Below are positions 1 to 5,540 of a stretch of 14,792 bases of DNA, piece after piece. Each line of letters opens with the position of its first letter. The stretch's first letter is position 1. The DNA comes from JBMNQS01 sp050944255. GTDB taxonomy: Bacteria; Bacillota; Clostridia; Christensenellales; Maliibacteriaceae. The position numbers and the translations under genes are program-made. Under the pieces are notes generated by a model, which was not told where the DNA came from, searched no databases, and was given only the letters and a program-made list of their open reading frames with translations. The stretch is taken from NCBI GenBank assembly GCA_050944255.1, contig JBMNQS010000056.1:1-14792 (forward strand), read 5' to 3'.

Positions 1-241
1 ATCAATATCTTATACATGGCTCATACCTCACTGCAATCATATTATATCAGGATTGCATCATAGTTGTATCGGCGGCACGCTGTTAAATTATGGCTGCACG
101 GCGTTTTTTTTACGCTGTTTTCAGGCGGGCCAGCCCGCTTTGCCGCGGTTTTACGACGTTTTAACGGGCATAAAAAAACGGGGCTCCATCCTGAAGCCTT
201 GATCAGATCATCGATAACCCTACGTCACTTCCCGGGGATGC
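1..241. other. Gene-free left edge with inverted repeats
   Basis: I see no credible gene here. Visible structure: an inverted repeat TGCAATC (32-38) / GATTGCA (51-57); a GC-rich palindromic stretch GCGGGC CA GCCCGC at 125-138; and a poly-A block at 172-178 followed by GC-rich sequence that closely matches the spoIIID terminator exactly 200 bp further on (see the repeat entry). In many Firmicutes an mreB-like gene follows spoIIID, but no such gene is visible in this stretch. Confidence 0.5.
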
Positions 242-398
242 ATGAAGGGGCCGCGCCCCTTCATATATCATCCGAAACCAGCGACAAGCGCGGTGGTTTC
301 GGATGGATTTTGCCTGCAAAATCCGAAAAAATGACACATCATTTTTTCGAAGCTGTCGATAAAGTCGACAGCAAAAAACGGGGCCCCCTCCTGAAGCC
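173..398 (+). repeat. Direct repeat pair, 26 bp, 200 bp apart
   Basis: Positions 173-198 and 373-398 match at 24 of 26 bases by eye (differences at the 12th and 15th bases). The unit is six A, then CGGGGC, then TCCTGAAGCC near its end. The right copy is the distal part of the spoIIID terminator. The left copy keeps the T-run (on the minus strand) but only a weak stem. The tandem hairpins at 242-372 lie between the copies. A shorter shared word, GCTTTGCCGC, lies outside them at 137-146 and 433-442, the second inside the 3' end of spoIIID. This suggests a duplicated spoIIID 3' end or repeat-mediated insertion, but either origin is inference. Confidence 0.6.
242..372. repeat. Array of five adjacent perfect hairpins
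   Basis: Five perfect inverted repeats lie end to end with 0-4 nt between most of them. (1) 242-251/255-264, 10 bp stem, 3 nt loop. (2) 269-280/294-305, 12 bp, 13 nt loop. (3) 305-312/317-324, 8 bp, 4 nt loop. (4) 324-334/339-349, 11 bp, loop CACA. (5) 352-359/365-372, 8 bp, 5 nt loop. Each stem has a different sequence, so this is not a simple repeat or CRISPR. The sixth hairpin (379-401) is the spoIIID terminator. The function is unknown. It could be a structured RNA, a composite intergenic repeat, or the remains of stacked terminators. Confidence 0.75.
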
Positions 399-401
399 CC
401 G
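373..401 (-). terminator. Rho-independent terminator of spoIIID
   Basis: Read on the minus strand, a CGGGGC/GCCCCG stem (401-396 with 384-379) is followed directly by six T (378-373). It starts 21 bp past the spoIIID stop codon. Confidence 0.7.
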
Positions 402-421
402 CCCCTTCTTATACTGTTTTT

Positions 422-682
422 TCAGCGGCCCTGCTTTGCCGCAAGATACTTGCGCTGTGTGGCCATACCGCCTCTGATGTGCCGGACGGCCTTATTGCTC
501 TCCAATATCCGCTTGGTTTGTTTGGCCAGCGTGGGGTTAATGCGCACAAGCCTTTCCGCAACATCTTTATGCACCGTGGACTTGGAAATGCTGAAGACCT
601 TCGCCGTATCGCGCACGGTGGCCCGGGTTTCCAGCATGTATGTTGCGATGGACAGCACCCGCTCCTCGATGTAGTCCTTCAC
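422..682 (-). CDS. spoIIID: Stage III sporulation transcriptional regulator SpoIIID
   Basis: DNA-binding regulator that switches mother-cell gene expression from the early sigma-E programme towards the later sigma-K programme. The 86-residue product fits the family (93 aa in B. subtilis). It opens with KDYIEERVL, has a helix-turn-helix at about residues 22-41 containing SKSTVHKDV, and ends with the family signatures INPTLA and NKAVRHIRGG-AT-RKY. The start is GTG at 682: GGGGAGG lies 7 nt upstream and the conserved KDYIEERV follows at once, whereas the ATG upstream in the same frame would add an unrelated 104-residue leader. A sigma-E-like promoter lies 33 bp upstream and a terminator starts 21 bp downstream, so it can be transcribed alone. 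The M23/SpoIIQ gene is upstream on the same strand, as in many clostridia. Identification is secure. Confidence 0.95.
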   Translation of the reverse strand: MKDYIEERVLSIATYMLETRATVRDTAKVFSISKSTVHKDVAERLVRINPTLAKQTKRILESNKAVRHIRGGMATQRKYLAAKQGR

Positions 683-714
683 GATGATTCCTCCCCGCAA
701 ACATTTACTTGTAC

Positions 715-742
715 AACGTATGAGCAAGGAGCAAAGATTATG
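715..742 (-). promoter_or_regulatory. Sigma-E-like promoter of spoIIID
   Basis: On the minus strand, CATAATC (742-736) is followed after 13 bp by CATACGTT (722-715). This matches the sigma-E pattern (ATA-type -35, CATACAAT-type -10). The transcript would begin about 25 nt before the GTG start. spoIIID is a sigma-E gene in known spore formers, which fits. The spacer is at the short end of the usual range. Confidence 0.6.
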
Positions 743-888
743 ATTAAGCGGACAAAAACCTTTACCTTCGGGTTTGTCCCGTTTCGCGGGGGACTTGACG
801 GAAAAAACGCGGAGCTTTATCCCCGGCCTGAACAAATATGGATTTTTGATCGTCTCTTCCGGTGGTGCGCTTGCGGCCTGTTTTCGGC

Positions 889-923
889 ACATGAAAAGAG
901 GCACCAGGTGCCTCTTTTCATGT
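889..923. repeat. Perfect 17 bp inverted repeat
   Basis: Two 17 bp arms (889-905 and 907-923) flank a single central base, beginning ACATGAAAAGAGGCACC. Physically this gives a stem of about 15 bp with a 5 nt loop. There is no T-run on either side. It may be a factor-independent transcription barrier, an mRNA 3'-end stabiliser or a protein-binding dyad. Sequence alone does not decide. Confidence 0.8.
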
Positions 924-954
924 CGTTGGTCCTGTGGGTTTTGAGTTATTGCGT

Positions 955-984
955 CCGGCATTGTAAACCAGTTTACAATGCCGG
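955..984. repeat. Perfect 14 bp inverted repeat
   Basis: Arms CCGGCATTGTAAAC (955-968) and its complement (971-984) are separated by CA. The core GTAAAC-CA-GTTTAC looks like either an operator dyad or a hairpin. It lies 75 bp past the M23 stop on the minus strand and has no T-run. Confidence 0.8.
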
Positions 985-1012
985 GTCCTACCATTTATGC
1001 CTTCGCCGGTCA

Positions 1013-1041
1013 TTGGCTTTTATGCCGGACTGTGCTATAAT
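1013..1041 (+). promoter_or_regulatory. Sigma-A-like promoter pointing into M23 gene antisense
   Basis: TTGGCT (1013-1018), a 17 bp spacer and a perfect TATAAT (1036-1041) lie on the plus strand. The next sequence rightwards is the 3' end of the M23 gene on the opposite strand, so any transcript would be antisense to it. The -10 also lies in a small hairpin (1032-1049). It may be fortuitous, but the -10 and the spacing are ideal. Confidence 0.4.
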
Positions 1042-1058
1042 GATAGCACTTTGGATGA

Positions 1059-1901
1059 TTAAAAATAATCTTCCGGGTTGACCGGTTTTCCGGCAAGCGT
1101 TACCTCAAAGTGCAGGTGCGCCCCTTCGTCTACTTCGAAGGTGACGGTATTGCCCACCGTGCCCACAGCTTGCCCGGCAGTCACGCTCTGTCCGATTTCA
1201 AGGCCCTGCGCCACGGCGGAAAGCCCCGCGTACATGGTGGCATAGCCACCCTCGTGCTGCAGCTCCACTACGTTCCCGTAGAGCATGTCCTTTCTGATGT
1301 CCGATACGGTGCCGCCCATGGCCGCCACCACCGTGGTGCCTTCGGCCGCCTTGATGTCGATACCCGCGTGGGTGCGCCATTCATTGAGCGTGGAGGAATA
1401 GATCAGCTCCTCCATGGCGTACTTCATGGATATCTCGCCTTCCACCGGTTTTCGCAGCGTCACCTTCGGCGTAGCGCTGACGGGTTTTTGAGGCTCCGGG
1501 CTGCTGGTATCGGGGGATTCGCTTGGCTGCGGCTGCCCACTCGGGGACGAAGACGGGTCGGGGCTTTCGGTGGGATCATCCTCTTTCTGCGAGGACGCCA
1601 CGCCGAAGTCCTGTCCGTCCGACGGCGATGCCGAAGCCGATGCCGACGGGTTGGCCTGCACGATCAGGCCGGGGTCACCCGAGTTGTCTCTGGAACGCAT
1701 GGCGCCCCACGCGGCGGTTATGCCCACAAGGCCGACGCAGATGGCCAGCACGAACACAAAGCCCTGGCGGTTGACCAACTGGGCCATGAACTTCATCTTG
1801 TGTTTAGGCTTCACCCGCTTTGACGGCTCGCGCTCCGGTTGGGGGTCGGATACGGGTAAATCAATATGATTAGGATTATCTTCGTGGTTCTTCGTACTCA
1901 T
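1059..1901 (-). CDS. spoIIQ: Membrane-anchored M23/LytM protein, SpoIIQ-like
   Basis: Likely the forespore half of the SpoIIQ-SpoIIIAH channel, which joins forespore and mother cell during engulfment. The 280 residues comprise a charged cytoplasmic tail (1-45), one membrane segment (about 48-67), a Ser/Pro/Asp-rich linker (about 85-145) and a LytM domain (about 148-280). Zinc ligands are intact: HAGID (H178, D182) and HLH (262-264). Clostridial SpoIIQ keeps these ligands, whereas Bacillus SpoIIQ has lost one, so this copy may be a working endopeptidase. The ATG has GGAGGTG 5 nt upstream. Neighbours spoIIID and spoIID support the SpoIIQ call, since the order spoIID-spoIIQ-spoIIID is known in clostridia, although here spoIID points the other way. 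The LytM fold is certain. The SpoIIQ role rests on context and on a sigma-F-like promoter. Confidence 0.8.
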   Translation of the reverse strand: MSTKNHEDNPNHIDLPVSDPQPEREPSKRVKPKHKMKFMAQLVNRQGFVFVLAICVGLVGITAAWGAMRSRDNSGDPGLIVQANPSASASASPSDGQDFGVASSQKEDDPTESPDPSSSPSGQPQPSESPDTSSPEPQKPVSATPKVTLRKPVEGEISMKYAMEELIYSSTLNEWRTHAGIDIKAAEGTTVVAAMGGTVSDIRKDMLYGNVVELQHEGGYATMYAGLSAVAQGLEIGQSVTAGQAVGTVGNTVTFEVDEGAHLHFEVTLAGKPVNPEDYF

Positions 1902-1918
1902 GACAACACCTCCGCTAA

Positions 1919-1948
1919 CATTATTTCCTTAAATTTGGAAATTGATAC
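1919..1948 (-). promoter_or_regulatory. Sigma-F-like promoter of the M23 gene
   Basis: On the minus strand, GTATC (1948-1944), a 15 bp spacer and GGAAATAATG (1928-1919) match the sigma-F pattern GYWTA-N15-GGNNANAHTR at every -10 position and four of five -35 positions. spoIIQ is a sigma-F gene in B. subtilis. A weakness is that the transcript would start almost at the ribosome binding site, giving a leader of only about 10-12 nt. Confidence 0.5.
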
Positions 1949-1984
1949 ATGATGATACGCCAACGATGAAACCATCGATGTATC
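1944..1984. repeat. Interrupted inverted repeat between M23 and spoIID
   Basis: GATACAT (1944-1950) is complementary to ATGTATC (1978-1984), and inside it CGATG (1964-1968) pairs with CATCG (1973-1977). The left arm covers the sigma-F-like -35 of the M23 gene. The right arm ends just before the sigma-E -35 of spoIID. It could be a shared operator or just incidental. Confidence 0.35.
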
Positions 1985-1985
1985 G

Positions 1986-2014
1986 GCATAAACTGCATGA
2001 ATCAAACATACAAT
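1986..2014 (+). promoter_or_regulatory. Sigma-E promoter of spoIID
   Basis: GCATAAA (1986-1992), 14 bp spacer, then CATACAAT (2007-2014), a perfect sigma-E -10 element. It lies 37 bp ahead of the spoIID start codon. spoIID is a classical sigma-E gene. Confidence 0.8.
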
Positions 2015-2051
2015 CGAACATCCAATATCATGGCTCGAAAGAGGAACGGAC

Positions 2052-4265
2052 ATGCATCAGCGAAGAAGAAATTCAAAAAGTTTTTCCCGAAGCCGGCGCC
2101 GAAGCGACAACGCGTTTGTTTCGCGGGATGCTCAAAACGAATTTCAGAGCGTGAACGCTCCCGGCGTTGGCCGGGATGAACCTTACGATCCGAGCCGCAT
2201 GCCTTTTGGCGGGGAGCAGTACAACACCCAAAGCATCCCAAGGCAGGAGGCTTATTTTACCGCGCCGGCTCAGCCGCAGCAGCAGGACCCCATCGCCGAC
2301 AGGAGCGCTTCCGCTTCGCGCCACGTGGCAAGAAGCGCCACGGTAAAAAAGGAAAAGACTTATCGCAGGGCCAGGAAGCAGCAGGAACCGCTGCCGCAGC
2401 CGACGCCTCTTGACGTTTCAAAATACATGGAGCATACGCAGCCTGAGCCGGCGCCCCGGCCAGAACCGCCTGCGCCGCAGCCGCGGCGTGAGACGCCCGC
2501 ATACGAGGCGCCCGCTTACCGCGAGATGCCCCGCTCCGCTTACAGTCCCGCTTACAAGGCGCCGCAGCCCTACGAAAAGTACAATCAGGATGTTTCCGCG
2601 CTCTATGAGACGGCCAGCTTTTCCATGCGCGGATACCAGGATATGCCCCGCGACATGCCCGGCGCGGACGAAGGCGAAGGCTACGTCCGGCGGTATGAGG
2701 ACCGTTACCCGGATGCCCGGGCCGGTTACGAGGCTTACGCCTATCCTCAGGAAGATCCCTATGATCCCCGGACGATGGGACGGCATACATACACGCCCCC
2801 CCGGGGAGAAGAAGGCGCGTACGCCCCGGGCGAACCGGATTCATCCGCCTATGCACAGATGCGAAATACGGCTCATACCGCTTTGGTTCAAAGTGCGCCG
2901 GTCATGCAGGATATGGCTGCTTCCGGTTCTCTCGGCCCGGATGACGGCACGCCGAAGCAAATGGTCCCTTTCGGACACACAGGCGAAAGGGCACCCGAAA
3001 ATCCGATGGCCCTGACCGCCCGTCATATGGCGATGCAGGCACCGCCGGCGCATATCGGCGCCAAGGAGCAAAAACCGGTTAAAGCCGCCTCCGCCCGGCG
3101 CCTTCATCCGGCGCTGATCATCGTGGCCGTCTGCGTGGCCGGTTTCTTTCTTGCCAGCGCGCTGCGCATCCTTTTTTCGCCGGTACCGGCGGTGGACCCC
3201 AACGCGGGCAGTTACATTTACGATTACTCCGATGAAACAGGCAGCGCCGAGGCCTACATCCAGCCGGCCTCCATGCCCCTGATCTGGGATGTGGAGTGGG
3301 ACGCCGAGGAGGCCCTTTCCGTACTGGAAGAAAAGGTCGGCTCCATCGCCGGCGGCATGCCCGTACCGTCTGTCTCCATCAATCAGGTGGCCTCGCCTCC
3401 CGCCGTGGATGTGCGCAGCCAGGTCAACGTCTATATCGCCGGCACCGGGGAAGTGGTCACCATGGACCTTGAAGAGTACATCGTCGGCGTGGTCTCCGCG
3501 GAGATTTCGCCCTCTTATAACAGGGAGGCCATCAAGGCCCAGGCCGTCGCGGCCCGCACCTACACCGTGCGCCGCATGAAAATCCTCGGCGGCTCCCCCT
3601 GCGGGAAGGGCGGCGCGGACGTATGCACCAGCGCCGGCCACTGCCAGGCTTACTATTCCGACGCCCAACTCAAAAGCCGCTGGGGCGGCGGCTACAGCAA
3701 GCACCTGCAGGCCATCAGCGACGCCGTCTACGGCACCCAGGGTCTGGTCGTGACTTACAACGGAAAGCCCATCAACGCCTTCTACCACGCGGCAAGCGGC
3801 GGCGCCACCGAAAACTGCGAGGACGTGTTCACCCAGGCGCTTCCGTATCTGCGCTCGGTAGCCAGCCCCGGCGAGGAAAAATACATCAAGCTCACCGACA
3901 CCAAGGTCTTTACCCGGGAAGCCTTCGCCAAAACCCTGAGCAGCAAGCTGGGCACCGACATCGACCCGGATGAACTGGAAAAAAGCATTTCCATCACCTC
4001 CCGCACCGCGGGCAACAATGTCAAATCCATGGAGATAGGCGGCAAGAGTGCCACCGGCGTCAATTTCAGAAGCTGGTTTTCGCTGCGCTCCACCGACTTT
4101 TCCCTCAGCTTCGACGACAAGAACGTCACCGTATCCTCCAAGGGCTACGGGCACGGCGTGGGCATGAGCCAGACCGGCGCCAACGCCATGGCGGCCTCCG
4201 GCAACGGTTACGCCACCATACTGACCCACTACTACACCGGCACCAAGATACAGCCGTATAAATAG
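2052..4265 (+). CDS. spoIID: SpoIID lytic transglycosylase with long N-terminal extension
   Basis: Mother-cell peptidoglycan lytic transglycosylase of the engulfment (DMP) machine. At 737 aa it is about twice the usual size (343 aa in B. subtilis). Residues 1-350 are low-complexity, rich in Pro, Tyr, Arg, Ala and Glu, and predicted to be disordered and cytoplasmic. One membrane segment follows (about 353-375), then a short linker and the SpoIID domain (about 455-737). Visible signatures: LEEYIVGVVSAE (473-484; E484 at the position of the catalytic Glu), Cys525-x5-Cys531 (metal-binding pair of clostridial SpoIID), FYHAASGGATENCEDVF (577-593) and YGHGVGMSQTGANAMA (699-714). The start at 2052 has an AGAGGA site just upstream and follows a sigma-E promoter. 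A strong terminator follows. The function is secure. The role of the extension is unknown, and a later internal start cannot be fully excluded. Confidence 0.93.
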   Translation: MHQRRRNSKSFSRSRRRSDNAFVSRDAQNEFQSVNAPGVGRDEPYDPSRMPFGGEQYNTQSIPRQEAYFTAPAQPQQQDPIADRSASASRHVARSATVKKEKTYRRARKQQEPLPQPTPLDVSKYMEHTQPEPAPRPEPPAPQPRRETPAYEAPAYREMPRSAYSPAYKAPQPYEKYNQDVSALYETASFSMRGYQDMPRDMPGADEGEGYVRRYEDRYPDARAGYEAYAYPQEDPYDPRTMGRHTYTPPRGEEGAYAPGEPDSSAYAQMRNTAHTALVQSAPVMQDMAASGSLGPDDGTPKQMVPFGHTGERAPENPMALTARHMAMQAPPAHIGAKEQKPVKAASARRLHPALIIVAVCVAGFFLASALRILFSPVPAVDPNAGSYIYDYSDETGSAEAYIQPASMPLIWDVEWDAEEALSVLEEKVGSIAGGMPVPSVSINQVASPPAVDVRSQVNVYIAGTGEVVTMDLEEYIVGVVSAEISPSYNREAIKAQAVAARTYTVRRMKILGGSPCGKGGADVCTSAGHCQAYYSDAQLKSRWGGGYSKHLQAISDAVYGTQGLVVTYNGKPINAFYHAASGGATENCEDVFTQALPYLRSVASPGEEKYIKLTDTKVFTREAFAKTLSSKLGTDIDPDELEKSISITSRTAGNNVKSMEIGGKSATGVNFRSWFSLRSTDFSLSFDDKNVTVSSKGYGHGVGMSQTGANAMAASGNGYATILTHYYTGTKIQPYK

Positions 4266-4294
4266 TCCTTAAAGGTGAAGGAAGCCCTCATAAT

Positions 4295-4340
4295 ACAGGC
4301 GGACAGCGCTTTGGTGCTGTCCGCCTGTGTGTCGTTTTTT
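4295..4340 (+). terminator. Rho-independent terminator of spoIID
   Basis: A perfect 13 bp stem (4295-4307/4316-4328, starting ACAGGCGGACAGC) with an 8 nt loop is followed by GTGTCG and six T (4335-4340), 30 bp past the spoIID stop. Confidence 0.9.
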
Positions 4341-4357
4341 CGCTTAAAAACTTTTGC

Positions 4358-5191
4358 TTACTGCCAGGGTACCACGAAACTTTGAATGCCGACGGCATAG
4401 GGCGCTATGGCATACAGCTGGTAAAAGACCACCAGGTCGCCGCCCCGGATATAGAAGTCATCCGGCGAATAATTCTCGCGTATGTCCTGTTTGACGCTGT
4501 CATTGAAGAATATGGAACCGTCCGCCTGCAATTGCGCCACCTGCTCCGACACCGACGCGTACACTTTTTCAAGGGCCGTCTCCATGTCGGTATTGAACAA
4601 GTCCGCCAATGTGAGCTTTTTGCCCGTCTCCACATCGAAGGTTTCGGCCATCCAGATGGTCATGGGATGCGCGCCCCCGGTATTTTCATACTGTTCGTTC
4701 AACACCGAAACCAGGCCGTTCTGGTTGTATTCGATGCTGGTGCTGCGGTCAAAGGCATGGGGACGGAACTCAAAGCCGAGCTTTTGGGCCTCCGCCTTAT
4801 TCTCCTGGGCATTGGGCACGGCTTCGATGCGGATGTTATGGATAAAGTCCTCCAACTGACGCCGGTAATAGGTATTGATGGCCGTGATTCCCGCTTCGTT
4901 TTTGGGATTCTCGAACTGCGGGTACGTCATCTTCGCATCGACCAGGACGCCGCCGTCATTGTCATCGTATATCGTTTGTAAATAGACCTCGTAGGAAAAC
5001 CTCAAGGGGTCCCGCCCCGACCTGCTTCCGGCCTTCATGGCCGCCACGGTATCGGTGATCGCCGTGGCGGTGGCCGTCGGGCTCTGACGCCTGTCCCTCG
5101 TGCGGGGCAAATCGCAGCCGGTCCACAGGGATAATAGCAGGATAAGCGCCATGAGTAGCGCCGCTGTTTGAATCCGTCTCTTCATTTTCAT
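4358..5191 (-). CDS. DUF4163/DUF3298 (RsiV-like) probable lipoprotein
   Basis: 277 residues. It starts with MKMKRR, then a hydrophobic signal segment ending in Cys26 (LWTGC), so it is probably a lipoprotein on the outer face of the membrane, though Trp at -3 is unusual for a lipobox. Residues about 40-60 are a Thr/Ala-rich linker. About 65-165 resembles DUF4163 and about 185-275 DUF3298, with the hallmark TGGAHP (171-176) and the closing block IAPYAVGIQSFVVP. This pair forms the extracellular half of RsiV (a lysozyme-binding anti-sigma factor) and occurs in PdaC-type proteins. Here there is no anti-sigma N-terminus, no catalytic domain and no sigma gene beside it, so only a wall- or glycan-binding role can be suggested. 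I chose the ATG at 5191 because it gives a clean signal peptide. An AAAGGA site lies 12 nt upstream, which is rather far. An upstream ATG at 5242 would add a 17-residue hydrophilic leader. Confidence 0.8.
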   Translation of the reverse strand: MKMKRRIQTAALLMALILLLSLWTGCDLPRTRDRRQSPTATATAITDTVAAMKAGSRSGRDPLRFSYEVYLQTIYDDNDGGVLVDAKMTYPQFENPKNEAGITAINTYYRRQLEDFIHNIRIEAVPNAQENKAEAQKLGFEFRPHAFDRSTSIEYNQNGLVSVLNEQYENTGGAHPMTIWMAETFDVETGKKLTLADLFNTDMETALEKVYASVSEQVAQLQADGSIFFNDSVKQDIRENYSPDDFYIRGGDLVVFYQLYAIAPYAVGIQSFVVPWQ

Positions 5192-5410
5192 CTGATCTGT
5201 CGTTCCTTTCGTCCGTATATTCTCTGCTGGCTGGTCCCCCATGGCCGCTTTCCGATGATTTTCCCGATAGGAAGTAGTTCTGCCAATTCCACAGAGCCGC
5301 CGGGCAAAACTTCGCCTTTGCGCGCTGCTCTCCCGTCTCTTCTACGTGGCCGCTTGCGGCTTTCAAACTTTCATCGCAATCTTAATATGGCCTTTTCAGC
5401 GGCATAAAAT

Positions 5411-5441
5411 TAAAAATGACTCCGCAACGCGAAGCCATTTT
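5411..5441 (-). terminator. Terminator of the padR operon
   Basis: On the minus strand, an 11 bp stem with a 3 nt loop (5439-5429 with 5425-5415) is followed by a T-rich tract. Two pairs are G-U on this strand and would be A-C mismatches on the other, so the hairpin works only leftwards, in the direction of the dehydrogenase genes that end at 5541. Confidence 0.65.
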
Positions 5442-5468
5442 CATGACAATAAAAACCAGTCACCTGCG

Positions 5469-5504
5469 GCCGCCGTCCATACGGCGGCTTTTCCCTGTTT
5501 TTAT
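5469..5504 (+). terminator. Terminator-like hairpin, plus orientation
   Basis: GCCGCCGT/ACGGCGGC (5469-5476/5481-5488) with a CCAT loop is followed by TTTTCCCTGTTTTT on the plus strand. No plus-strand gene is seen between 4265 and here, so what it would terminate is unclear. It may block readthrough antisense to the dehydrogenases. Confidence 0.45.
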
Positions 5505-5540
5505 AAAAAATTTTTTAGATAATTTTGCCGTACAGTCCCC

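Larger units (their letters stand above)
683..1058. other. Hairpin-rich spacer between spoIIID and M23 gene
   Basis: No gene is seen in this 376 bp. It holds the spoIIID promoter (715-742), an imperfect stem-loop at 750-779, two long perfect inverted repeats (889-923 and 955-984, listed separately), a 7 bp hairpin GTGCTAT/ATAGCAC (1032-1038/1043-1049) starting 10 nt past the M23 stop, and a sigma-A-like promoter pointing right (1013-1041). None of the hairpins has a clear T-run, so I cannot name a conventional terminator for the M23 gene. Confidence 0.6.
5192..5540. other. Gene-free spacer with two hairpins
   Basis: No credible gene. It holds the leader region of the DUF3298 gene (about 5192-5400; small stems such as GCCGC/GCGGC, but no riboswitch family I recognise), the operon terminator at 5411-5441, and a plus-oriented hairpin at 5469-5504. 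An AAAAAATTTTTT palindrome sits at 5505-5516. Confidence 0.5.

Noticed and set aside
242..372. CRISPR array
   Set aside because: The inverted repeats all differ from each other; there are no repeated units or regular spacers.
64..477. 137-codon plus-strand frame across the hairpin array
   Set aside because: It crosses all the perfect hairpins, ends inside spoIIID antisense, has no ribosome binding site and no recognisable protein features.
683..994. 104-residue N-terminal extension of SpoIIID
   Set aside because: Not found in the family; it crosses the sigma-E-like promoter and a long inverted repeat, while the GTG at 682 has a near-perfect ribosome binding site.
479..1081. 200-codon plus-strand frame antisense to spoIIID and its upstream spacer
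   Set aside because: It runs through the long inverted repeats and the opposite strand of a certain gene; no ribosome binding site or motifs.
1110..1823. 237-codon plus-strand frame antisense to the M23 gene
   Set aside because: Arg/His-rich shadow product; the M23 domain with zinc ligands is on the other strand.
2841..4229. 462-codon minus-strand frame antisense to spoIID
   Set aside because: Typical shadow of a GC-rich gene (Gly/His/Val/Ala-rich); spoIID on the other strand is certain.
4358..5191. Anti-sigma factor RsiV
   Set aside because: It lacks the cytoplasmic anti-sigma segment before the membrane part and no sigma factor gene is adjacent.
5192..5400. Possible riboswitch or T-box leader upstream of the DUF3298 gene
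   Set aside because: Small stems are present but I find no T-box sequence (GGTGG-ACCGCG) or other conserved riboswitch core.
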